The notes under the pieces: model-generated
Seen by the model: only the letters and a program-made list of their open reading frames with translations
Told to the model about the DNA's origin: nothing
The model's database searches: none
NCBI RefSeq assembly: GCF_000166135.1
Contig: NC_014666.1
Span: 8,184,001-8,248,000, forward strand
Length of the DNA stretch: 64,000 nucleotides
DNA from: Pseudofrankia inefficax
GTDB taxonomy: Bacteria > Actinomycetota > Actinomycetes > Frankiales > Frankiaceae
Direction: 5' to 3'
Position numbers and translations under genes: made by a program
Part shown: positions 23,458 through 31,831 of the stretch, in pieces
Position numbering within the stretch: the first letter of the stretch is position 1
Layout of the letters: the number at the start of each line of letters is the position of its first letter

Positions 23458-26400
23458 CTATCGCTGGGCGTCGCGTTGGATAATGGCGCCAGCGTCGCTC
23501 TTCTTGACCTTGAAACCGATCTTGGACTTGGCAAGGAACGGTAGGGCGTAGGAGATGAGGGTCGCCACGTCACCGGCGGGTACGGGATCCGGGAGGTCGC
23601 TGGCGTTCTTGGGGCCGGCGGGTCCGGTGTCGAGCGCGAGGTTGAGCAGGACCGCCCCACGGGTAGGAGCGTGAAGCCCGACGGCGTAGGGGCCGCCCCT
23701 CGTGTCCAGTTCCTTGGTTCCCGACGGGCCGTCGACCAGCACACCGGCGATCGTCCGCATCGCGTCACGTTGCCTCGGTGAGCTGCCGTTGAAGCCTGGA
23801 CGGTCTTTACGCCGGGACGTGTTGATGACCGGCAGTGGCATCGGATGGTCTCCAGGGCGCCGGTGTGCAGCGCCCTGGAGCAGGGGCACGAAGACGACGA
23901 AGTCCCGCAGGATGCCGTCTTCGATCAACTCGTGGACGGCTCGCAGGCTGGGGCGTGGGTCCCAGCCTGGCAGCCAGATGAGCCCTGACATCACCTCGTA
24001 CACCACCTGCGCAGGCACGACGCCGAACCGCACCTGGTACGGAGACACCTCGTGCCCAGGCCGCCCATGCTCGTTGAAGTGCTGGAACTCCGCGCGCGAC
24101 GTGAGCGCAGAAATCAGCGGCAGTACCGCGGCGAGGTTTCGGGCGTTACGAGACCCGTCGCCCCGGTCCGGAAGCAGAGTGAAGTCCTCGACCTTGCCGC
24201 CAGCGCCCTGCCGGACAAGTTCGGCGTTGTACATCTTGCTGGTGGACGTCGGTTTGAGCCAGGGGAGCTGTTGGAAGACCATCGGCGGGACGTCTTCGGG
24301 TCGGACGCCTGGCAGGCCGTCGGGCGTCGGCTCGGAGTAGCGACGCAGCTCCGCGCGGAAGTCCTCCTCGTCCTCGACGATAGCTTGGAACGCCTCGTAG
24401 AGGTCGTAGGTCTTGGTGCCGACGCGAACGTTGCGGCCGATGTGGAGGCGGACGAGGTCGTGGTATCCGCGGCGGAAGCCGAACCAACGACCCATCTGCA
24501 TGAGGGAGTCGGCCTGCCCTGTCCTCCTGGTGTAATAGGAGATCGTAAGCCCCTCGACGGTGAAGCCCCGACTCAGCTTGGCGCCACCCACTAGGATCTT
24601 CCAGACGTCGCCGGTCTGGAAGTTCAATTCGTCCTGCTCGTAGTCCTTCTCCTTACTCCCGTTTACGACTATGACCGGGGAGCGGCCTTTCTCGATCCGG
24701 CCGAGGACGAGCCCAATCTTGTCGACGAGTTCGTCGAAAGTTGCGGGCAGGGGCATAGCGTCCGGCGCGGCCTTCCCCTCCGACGCGGCACGACCCCGCG
24801 CCCTGACTAGCAGTGCGGCGGCGACGGGGGAATAGTCCTCGTCGAACAGCTTGCGCAACCGGGCCGTCCCAGCCTGCGTGTCATAGCCGGAACGCCGCCA
24901 GATCTCGCGAATCCTGTTCGCGAGGTCGGCGTGGTCCGCCACGTTGACTGACTCGTGGACCAGCATGGTGTGATGTTGGAACCTCAGGTTCGGTCTGACA
25001 CTCTGGCGATAAAGCTTGATCGCACCCGACAACACGAAAGCGTCGAGGGCTCCCTGCATCTCCTCGCGCCAGCAGTCCTCGTCGTCGACCGACGCGGTCA
25101 GGTCTCGGACGTAGGCCTTCTCGTTGGAGTTGTGAATCGTCTTGGCCTGGTCGCCGTAGTCGACGCCCAGGTCGTGGAAGTCCGCCGCGCCCATGTAACC
25201 GTCGGGCCGTTCGAGGGCAAGTATGAAATCCTTCGGGAAGATGTCCTCGGAGTCGTCGGGATCGACGAAGACGTTCGCGAACGGGGTGGCCGTATAGCCA
25301 ATGTACTGCGCTCTACTCAGGACTCTCAGCAGTTCGGAGATCTGCCGATTGACAGCGGTCCGCTCCTGTTTCTCCTTCGGCGTCAATCTGGGCTTGCGGG
25401 TGTTGACGGAGGCTTGGTCGGCCTCGTCGTCGATGATCAGGGTCGGGATCTCGCCCAGATTCGCGCGGATCCCGCGTAGGTCAGCGACGAGCTTCTTCAG
25501 GACGGTGCTGTTCTTCTTGACGACCGCGATCCGGACATCGCTGGACAGGAGGTTCTCGGGACGGTAGAGGGGCACCAGCTTGTTCTTGAGTTGATTTCCC
25601 GCCCGGAAATCGAGCACCGCGAGACCTTGCTGGAGCCTCTTGTAGTCGCCATTGTAGGTGCTGAGCCGGTGGACGGCGGGAACCTCGTCCAGATTGCCGA
25701 TCTCGACGCCGTGACGCAGGAAGCGGCCGTCGTGCCAGTCGGTGTCCCCATGATAGTCAGTCTCCGCGAACTGTACAGGGTCGTTTTCGTCGCGGCCGAC
25801 GAGGATGTTCTCGACGCCAATCAGCTCCATGTCCAGACGTCGCTGCGTCTGCTGTCGCAGAATCTCGACAGTGCCAGTCAAGACGATGACGAGCCGAAAT
25901 CCGGCGTCGATCGCCTTCGCCACGACGCCGGTAAAGTTCGCTGTCTTGCCGCTCTGTACGTAGCCGACGACGAGGCCGCGCGATTGGAACCGTTCCTCCC
26001 AGGTCGGATCGGCCAATCGTTCGACGACTGCGGTCGTCGCTGTATCGAGTCGTCCGAGCGCCGGAGCCGCCCATCCCTCTCTCGCCAGAAGGTCCGAGTA
26101 CGCCTTCCAGTAGAAGTCGTGACCGGCCCGCCGTTGGGCGGTGTACCAGTGGTGCCAGTCCTTGTCCCTGGCCTCGATGACGACGCCGGCCGGGTCCGGA
26201 GGGTAGACCGCCTCTATCGTCGGCCAGGACGGCTCCGTGAACGCCAGCGCGCGGTAGATCACGGCTCGGCGCTCGGCCGTGTGGTGCCGTGTGCCCTCAG
26301 CCCAGGATGCGTCGTCGCCGGTGACGGCGTCCCACCGGGCGACGAGGATCTGGAACTGGATCCGGATCTCGTCGTTGACGCCCTGCCGGTTGAGGGCCTC

Positions 26401-26535
26401 GACGAGTGCCTTCTCGTCGTAGGGCGGGGCGCCTTTGCGCGCGGCGAAGAAGTTCACGGTGTCAAGAAGCGCCGAGGGCGCCTCGTCCAGCATGCTGTTC
26501 AGCGCCGGCAACAGGCCGACGACACAACCGCTCAT
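23458..26535 (-). CDS. Z1-domain superfamily 2 helicase/ATPase
   Basis: A 1025-residue protein. Walker A is GYVQSGKT at 191-198, Walker B is LIIDDEADQ near 370, TATPFAN is motif III, and GRWFGFRRGYHDL near 690 is the motif VI region. The middle and C-terminal part matches the Z1 domain (FKVKGGAKLSRG-like sequence seen here as LVGGAKLSRGFTVEGL). Z1 proteins occur with DNA methyltransferases, MORC/MutL-like ATPases and PD-(D/E)XK proteins in predicted restriction systems, and probably translocate along invading DNA. The ATG at 26535 lies 2 bp after the nuclease stop, indicating one operon. Confidence 0.9.
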   Translation of the reverse strand: MSGCVVGLLPALNSMLDEAPSALLDTVNFFAARKGAPPYDEKALVEALNRQGVNDEIRIQFQILVARWDAVTGDDASWAEGTRHHTAERRAVIYRALAFTEPSWPTIEAVYPPDPAGVVIEARDKDWHHWYTAQRRAGHDFYWKAYSDLLAREGWAAPALGRLDTATTAVVERLADPTWEERFQSRGLVVGYVQSGKTANFTGVVAKAIDAGFRLVIVLTGTVEILRQQTQRRLDMELIGVENILVGRDENDPVQFAETDYHGDTDWHDGRFLRHGVEIGNLDEVPAVHRLSTYNGDYKRLQQGLAVLDFRAGNQLKNKLVPLYRPENLLSSDVRIAVVKKNSTVLKKLVADLRGIRANLGEIPTLIIDDEADQASVNTRKPRLTPKEKQERTAVNRQISELLRVLSRAQYIGYTATPFANVFVDPDDSEDIFPKDFILALERPDGYMGAADFHDLGVDYGDQAKTIHNSNEKAYVRDLTASVDDEDCWREEMQGALDAFVLSGAIKLYRQSVRPNLRFQHHTMLVHESVNVADHADLANRIREIWRRSGYDTQAGTARLRKLFDEDYSPVAAALLVRARGRAASEGKAAPDAMPLPATFDELVDKIGLVLGRIEKGRSPVIVVNGSKEKDYEQDELNFQTGDVWKILVGGAKLSRGFTVEGLTISYYTRRTGQADSLMQMGRWFGFRRGYHDLVRLHIGRNVRVGTKTYDLYEAFQAIVEDEEDFRAELRRYSEPTPDGLPGVRPEDVPPMVFQQLPWLKPTSTSKMYNAELVRQGAGGKVEDFTLLPDRGDGSRNARNLAAVLPLISALTSRAEFQHFNEHGRPGHEVSPYQVRFGVVPAQVVYEVMSGLIWLPGWDPRPSLRAVHELIEDGILRDFVVFVPLLQGAAHRRPGDHPMPLPVINTSRRKDRPGFNGSSPRQRDAMRTIAGVLVDGPSGTKELDTRGGPYAVGLHAPTRGAVLLNLALDTGPAGPKNASDLPDPVPAGDVATLISYALPFLAKSKIGFKVKKSDAGAIIQRDAQR

Positions 26536-26537
26536 GG

Positions 26538-27527
26538 TCAGGAAACCCCCGTGGGACCAGGTCCGGCGAATGCGGCAAGTGCCGTCGGCGGAGTGCCTGG
26601 CGGCCAGCTCGTCAGGTCGAGACGGTATGAGACGGCTGCGACAAGTTCGGGATGGTGGATCATGGTCTCTATGTGGTCTCGGGTGATAGCCGGGAAGTCG
26701 TCATCGACCAGGTAGGCTGCAGGCGTGGTCCGCAAGAGGTAGCGCTCGCGGTAAAGGTCGGCGTCGCCTGCGCGCCATCCGGCTGCACGCAGGAGGCCGT
26801 CGAAGGCGGTGGTCTCGTCAACCAGCCGTCCGCGCACCCTGCCGACGAGCTCGGGCAGGGTGACGCTGTCCCGGTTGGGTCCAGTCCGGGTGAGTTGGAT
26901 CGAAACCAGCCACAGCGGACGGTGGGGGTTAGCCGCGAGCTGGGTCTCGCTGGCGATCAGATGCGTCCGCTTCTCGGACAACGTCGCCTTCACCTCAAGG
27001 TCGACGTCAGTCAATCCGAAGTCGTGCTCGCCGCGATCCGGGCCGAGCCAGGCCCCGACCGCCGTCTTCTCGCCGAGGCCGGTCAGCAGATGGTTGAGCA
27101 CCAGCAGCTCGCCTAGGAGGCCGACTGCCCTGTCCTCGCTAAGACGGGCGCGGGTGGCGAGCAGGTCGTGGAACGAGTCGATCGACAGAGCAGTGGCCTG
27201 CCGTAACGGCCTGCCCGTGACGAGATCGTCGACGACAGCCTCGACCAGCGCGTACGCCTCGACGTGGGCCAGGTGAGCGTCGATGTCAAGCACGAACCAA
27301 GGCCCCTCGCCATCGCGGTACACGGACGCGACAGAGACTCGGCTGAGCGCGGCGACATCCGGCTCCGGTCCGTCAACCGGCGTCCACAGCTCGATTCGCT
27401 CGACCTTCGGATCGATCTTCAAGAGGCACGTCGGCCGGTCGGCCAACAACAGCGTGATTGGGGAGCCAGCGACGAAATACTTCTCCAGCGTCTCCGGGCT
27501 CAGATGTTCGCGTGGGTTCAGGGTCAT
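26538..27527 (-). CDS. PD-(D/E)XK motif protein (DUF4420-like nuclease)
   Basis: A 329-residue protein. The nuclease core is readable: E140 in LLGELLVLNHL, W160, D169 in GEHDF, and E178-x-K180 in DLEVKA, the PD-(D/E)XK order of DUF4420 proteins. It is the probable DNA-cutting subunit of the system. The ATG at 27527 follows GGAAG and overlaps the ATPase stop (ATGA), giving tight translational coupling; the upstream extension to 27803 overlaps that gene and is not real. The next gene starts 2 bp after its stop. Confidence 0.88.
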   Translation of the reverse strand: MTLNPREHLSPETLEKYFVAGSPITLLLADRPTCLLKIDPKVERIELWTPVDGPEPDVAALSRVSVASVYRDGEGPWFVLDIDAHLAHVEAYALVEAVVDDLVTGRPLRQATALSIDSFHDLLATRARLSEDRAVGLLGELLVLNHLLTGLGEKTAVGAWLGPDRGEHDFGLTDVDLEVKATLSEKRTHLIASETQLAANPHRPLWLVSIQLTRTGPNRDSVTLPELVGRVRGRLVDETTAFDGLLRAAGWRAGDADLYRERYLLRTTPAAYLVDDDFPAITRDHIETMIHHPELVAAVSYRLDLTSWPPGTPPTALAAFAGPGPTGVS

Positions 27528-29071
27528 CGATCTTCCTTCGGCGGACCGAGGCCCGCGTCGATTTGCGCATGAACTGCGCGGTAGAGGATCTCCTGCCACG
27601 CCGCAAGCTCGGCCTTGCCCCTCGGGCCAAGGTAGGTGCCTTGAAAAAACTGGTTCGTGAGCAGGTGTAGCAGCGTCTTCAATACGGGCGCGTCGTCCGG
27701 GTCCTCGCTTTCCCAGCCGACCAGCGCTTCCCGGTAGCGGCGGTTGAGAACCAGCTCTGCCTTTTCTCGGTCGACGTCGAACACTCGGCGTCTTTGGAGC
27801 CATCTCCAGCGGATCGCGATCGGCGGGACGCCACGATCGAACTCGACGGCCTCGCCGTAGCCCCTTAGGACCGCGTCGGGCAGTCCACCATCCGGTTCGA
27901 CCACGGTGATTGGCTGGCGTTGACGGGCACGTCCACGTTTCTCTACCCCGGCGGCCACGTCGAGGTAATCAAGGAGGTTCTCGCCTGTGGTCACGCATGT
28001 CGCGGTCTCCAAGGCGCGGCGCAGGTCCGCCGAGAGCGTCAGACCAGACTTCTCGGGATTGATCGTCGCGTGGCCCCCACCGGTTCCAACGATGTCCAGT
28101 GCAATGCGGGCCAGTTCCCATCCCGGCCGGTCAGCCCACAGTCCGCACCAGCCACCGATCTGGAGGAGCCGGTCGCGGCGGTAGGCGAAGATGCCCTGGA
28201 ACTTAACTCCCGGATCTCCGCCGAGCTTGAACTCCGGGGCCTGCGACCGCGCCGGCCAGACATGCACGACCGCTCTAACAGGCTCAGAACCGTCGGGCAG
28301 GTCGATCCGTAGTCGCTGCGGGAAATCCGGGTCTCCCGAGACGGGGTACGCGAAAGGGTTGGTGATCTCTACGCGTCGAGGGATTCCGCCAGCGCCAGCA
28401 ACCACGTCCCAGGTTTCCAGGGTGATCCGCGGTCCGGACGGCCGGGCGAGCAGCCGATGGAACACCACCCCCAGGTGGTTCCGGATCTTGAGCATCGCAT
28501 CCTGGAGCCAGCGTCGCTGCTCGTCCGGATCACGGGTGCTCGGGAAGGTGCGGACGTCGCGCCACTCGATCAGGGTCCCGGTCACGAACCGCATCGCAGT
28601 CGCGACACCGTCGATCCGGGCCTCCACGTCCGCCGGGTTCAGCTCGCCGACCAGCGGGGACGACGTGTCACCCGACCTGATTAGCTTTCGTCCGACAGGG
28701 GTCGCGCCGCGGGCACGCGAGCAGATCAGCACGGTGTCCGCTTGGCTGAGCGAAGCCGCCTTGAGGCCGACACCGAAATGGCCAAGGTCCGTGTCACCGT
28801 ATTGACGCGTGCCGGCGTACATCATCGCCGCGTCAACCGCGGCCAGATCCATTCCCCGCCCGTCATCGATCACCTGCAGACCGACAGGCGCGTCGCTGGC
28901 GAGGAGGATCCGGATGCAGATCGCCCGGGCGCGAGCGTCGATGGAGTTGTCGACGAGGTCCGCCACGGCCGAGGCGAGCGTGTGGTGCAGGCCGATCCTG
29001 TTCGCGAGCGCAGGGTCCATCCGCACGGCCTGCATTGCCCCGACAGCCGCCGGCACCTCGAACGACGTCAT
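27524..29071 (-). CDS. MORC/MutL-like GHKL ATPase
   Basis: A 515-residue protein with a complete GHKL ATP-binding site: VADLVDNSIDA (N box, about 36-46), VIDDGRGM (G1, about 67-73) and GHFGVGLKAA (G2, about 96-105). The fold and the SIDA signature place it with MutL/MORC/Hsp90 ATPases rather than kinases, and no HisKA is present. ATP-driven clamp-like dimerisation on DNA is the expected role. The ATG at 29071 follows GGAGGGGG. Its stop overlaps the nuclease start, and it lies 15 bp after the methyltransferase end. Confidence 0.9.
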   Translation of the reverse strand: MTSFEVPAAVGAMQAVRMDPALANRIGLHHTLASAVADLVDNSIDARARAICIRILLASDAPVGLQVIDDGRGMDLAAVDAAMMYAGTRQYGDTDLGHFGVGLKAASLSQADTVLICSRARGATPVGRKLIRSGDTSSPLVGELNPADVEARIDGVATAMRFVTGTLIEWRDVRTFPSTRDPDEQRRWLQDAMLKIRNHLGVVFHRLLARPSGPRITLETWDVVAGAGGIPRRVEITNPFAYPVSGDPDFPQRLRIDLPDGSEPVRAVVHVWPARSQAPEFKLGGDPGVKFQGIFAYRRDRLLQIGGWCGLWADRPGWELARIALDIVGTGGGHATINPEKSGLTLSADLRRALETATCVTTGENLLDYLDVAAGVEKRGRARQRQPITVVEPDGGLPDAVLRGYGEAVEFDRGVPPIAIRWRWLQRRRVFDVDREKAELVLNRRYREALVGWESEDPDDAPVLKTLLHLLTNQFFQGTYLGPRGKAELAAWQEILYRAVHAQIDAGLGPPKEDR

Positions 29072-29086
29072 GAACCCCCTCCACGA

Positions 29087-30427
29087 TCACCCTGCCACCC
29101 GGGCGCGCCACAAACGCGAGCTGATCGCGACACAATACGACGCGACACGCTCGACGCCCACAGAGCCCACAGAGTGGCACCGGAAAGGCGAACAGAGCGA
29201 ATGTAGTGCTACAAGGAAGGCGTAGGCTGAAGATTCGATCTTGGCGTCGGCGACCGCCAAGCCGACGGGCGCGCCCCCGGACCGGCTCACTTCCTCCATC
29301 GCTGCGATCTGTTCGCCGATGCGTTGCGCGAGCAAGCCTGGCGCCGCGTTGCCGACCTGGAGGGCCATGGCCTCGACACCGCCGCGGAGTTCCGCGGTCG
29401 GTGGAAAAGTCTGGAGCAGCATCGCCTCACGAAGCGTGATCGCACGATCCTGGACGGGATGAGCGAAACGTCCGCGGGTGACGTTGGTGCACCATGAGGT
29501 CTGGGTCGGTGCGACCTGGTCCCACCACATCCGGCCGTAGATGTCGTAGTGTCCCTTGTGATCACGATGGCAGTCGAATACCGGGTTGTCGGGAAGGTCT
29601 GCGCGACCTCCACCCTCCGGGATCGTGCGCAGCCGTCGAATCGCGATCTCGCTGTGTCGCCGGGCCGCGTGAAACCGATCGTTCGGGTCCACCTGACCGG
29701 ACATCAGCGGACGTAGACGACCAATCGTCTCGCTGACGGTCGCGTACGGGCGCCGAGCTAGTATGGGCGGCGTTTCCGGGGCGCGGTGAGTCTCCGGCGG
29801 CAATCGAGGCTGGAGACTCGGCTGGCAATCACGAGGACTCGTTTGCGGCGTTGAGGCACTCCGTAGTCAGCAGTGTCGACGACGTGCGAGACGACCCGGT
29901 CGCCGAGCTCGTCGAGTTCGTCACAGAAGATCCGGAAATAGTGCTCCCAGCGACCCGACCAGGCCGGGGACGTTCTCGAAAGCGATGTGTCGAGGGCGTA
30001 GTTCCCTGACCATGCGTAGGTACTCGTAGATGAGTTCGTTGCGACGCAAGTCCTCGGCGTCCGCGTCTTGCCCGCGGCGAAGGACCGTGAAGCTCTGGCA
30101 GGGTGGGCAACCGAACAGTAGCGTCAGCTCGCCGGGGACCACCCCGGCCGCGCGCAGGTCGTCCAGCGAGACGTCCCGGATGTCGCGCACGATCGGCCAC
30201 AGGCCCAAGTTGGCCTCATAGGCAGCGGCCGCCATGCTGCCGATCTCCACCGCCGCTACGGGCTTGAAGCCCGCGACCCAGAAGCCCATGGAACCACCGC
30301 CGCAGCCGGCAAAAAGGTCGACGACCGTGTACACGAACCCGTCACCCTCCCGCAACGCCCGCGGCCCAACACGCAAGGCCTTCGACAAGGCCAGAGGAAA
30401 CCTCCGCCAAACCGGCGCAAGTTCCAT
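29087..30427 (-). pseudogene. DNA cytosine-C5 methyltransferase with two compensating frameshifts
   Basis: The N-terminal part carries DLFAGCGG (motif I), FGCPPCQSF (motif IV, catalytic Cys) and FENVPG (motif VI). The frame then shifts at about 29949-29955: the next segment, WEHYFRIFCDELDEL to DYGVPQRRKRVLVIASR (motif VIII), is read in another frame. It shifts back at about 29823-29830 to the original frame (SLQPRLPPETH to LREAMLLQTFP and ALQVGNAAP, motifs IX-X). The first and third segments share one frame, so the indels compensate. Either the gene is inactive, or there are sequencing errors or recoding. The start is uncertain (30427 ATG; GTG at 30334 or 30547 possible). All other conserved motifs are intact. 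Confidence 0.85.
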
Positions 30428-30478
30428 CTCCCACAACCGACGACGCCAACCGCCCCGCCTACTTAGGAAGACAAACTT

Positions 30479-30507
30479 ACCATACCTCTCAACGGATCCC
30501 CATTCAA
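30479..30507 (-). promoter_or_regulatory. Promoter candidate for the methyltransferase-to-Z1 operon
   Basis: On the minus strand, TTGAAT (30507-30502) and TATGGT (30484-30479) are separated by exactly 17 bp, in a locally AT-rich patch. Transcription would start near 30472, upstream of the ATG at 30427. Confidence 0.55.
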
Positions 30508-30622
30508 CTATTGTCCATATTTCGCGGCTACTGTCGCTACGCGCCACAACTTGCCCGCGCGGAGGCCTGGTGGCGGGATCGATGAACGCGTAGGACAGGG
30601 CCGGCGCAATCGCTCCTACAGT

Positions 30623-31060
30623 TCAGCTGACGGTAAGCCTTCGCGTCCGGACGACCTCCGCAACCCTTTCCGCAGCGACACCCGGGTCCTCGTGCTCCCA
30701 CACCCGGACGACTTGCCATCCAGCAGCCTCAAGGACGTGATCGGTGTTGAGGTCCCGTTCCCGGTTGATGCGGACCTTCTCGGCCCAGAAATCGGCATTT
30801 GTCTTGGCCACAGTGTGGTGTCGCGGACAGCCGTGCCAGAAGCACCCGTCGAGGAATACGACTACCCTCACCCGCGGGAACACCAGGTCGCCCGTCCGCC
30901 GAACCGCCGGCAGCGGTCGTGCACCGACGCGGTACCGCAGGCCGAGGCCGTGCACTGCGGAGCGCAGCGCCAGCTCGGGTTTGGTGTCGCGAGACTTGTT
31001 GGAGCGCATCGAGGCCCGGACGCCCGCGGAGGACGCCCACGACTCCCGAGTCCTCGCCAC
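30623..31060 (-). CDS. vsr: Very short patch repair endonuclease
   Basis: A 145-residue Vsr. The sequence MRSNKSRDTKPELALR, RTGDLVFP (catalytic Asp, about 58), VFLDGCFWHGCP (about 68-79) and TNADFWAEKV are the family hallmarks. Vsr nicks next to T:G mismatches created when 5-methylcytosine deaminates, so it normally accompanies a cytosine-C5 methyltransferase, here the next gene on the strand (about 195 bp on). The start at 31060 is a GTG; ATG at 31009 is an alternative. The gene is intact although the methyltransferase is not. Confidence 0.92.
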   Translation of the reverse strand: MARTRESWASSAGVRASMRSNKSRDTKPELALRSAVHGLGLRYRVGARPLPAVRRTGDLVFPRVRVVVFLDGCFWHGCPRHHTVAKTNADFWAEKVRINRERDLNTDHVLEAAGWQVVRVWEHEDPGVAAERVAEVVRTRRLTVS

Positions 31061-31149
31061 GAAGCCCAGCCTAACGGCAGCCGACCGGGCCGTTCCGTCA
31101 CACCCTCACGAAGCCAAACAGAGCGACAAGCGGTCGCCAAGCGGAACCG

Positions 31150-31413
31150 CTACGGCCTCCTATCTCCTCCTCGTTTACGTCGATTGGTCGGCTCTACGAC
31201 AATCGCTCCTCGCACCGTTGGACGGATAATACGTTGTCCGCCCGCAAGTCCCGCACAGACGAGGTGGGATTCAGAAGTGGGCAAATAGGTCACGGACTTC
31301 GTGATATGGTCACGTGCCATCCAGTCGAACTGGTATAGCCCCCCCTCATCGTCGTGGTGCCTGTCGAGGTCGTCGTGCAGGCGACGCAGAGCCGCAACGC
31401 GAACCGCCCTCAA
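31150..31413 (-). CDS. Possible small hypothetical protein
   Basis: An 87-codon frame with a TTG start and no clear ribosome-binding site. The product (DDEGGLYQFDWMARDHITKS, LPTSESHLVCAGLAGG) looks more protein-like than the usual shadow frames but has no recognised family. It may be a remnant. It lies in the 770-bp gap between vsr and the cyclophilin gene, in which I see nothing else. Confidence 0.25.
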   Translation of the reverse strand: MRAVRVAALRRLHDDLDRHHDDEGGLYQFDWMARDHITKSVTYLPTSESHLVCAGLAGGQRIIRPTVRGAIVVEPTNRRKRGGDRRP

Positions 31414-31831
31414 TGTGGCCGAATAGGTTCATCACGATGGCTCCCTGAACGGCACACCGATGTCGATGGGTGGCCGCGCAGGCAGCAAGGCGAGACCGAG
31501 CTATCTGACAGGGATCATGCATCGGGTCGGGCCGGGTCGGGCGGACAACTTGCCGTCCGACGCCCGACCTCGGCGGCGACTTTGCTGGGCGACACCAGGA
31601 GGGCGGAGATCTCGGCAACCGAGCGGCCGCCGCTCAGTTCCGGATCGAGCACGGCGCTTTGCGGGCCGCCGTATCACCCAGCGCGAAGGGTCTCCTGCCC
31701 TCATTTGCGTCCAGCCCGCGACCGCCATCCAGGCGTCGCCAGCTCGTAACCAAATGTGTTCGCTCCGGCGGAGGGAGGCGGCCGTCGTACAGGTTGGGTT
31801 GCTAGGCTGCGACGCCGGGAGGTAGCAACTG

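Noticed and set aside
29829-30200. Separate 123-codon gene within the methyltransferase
   Set aside because: It is the middle frame of the frameshifted methyltransferase: its end carries motif VIII, and its start lies inside motif-bearing sequence of another frame.
22122-31060. Integrated prophage or transposon
   Set aside because: No integrase, transposase, structural gene or flanking direct repeat was seen.
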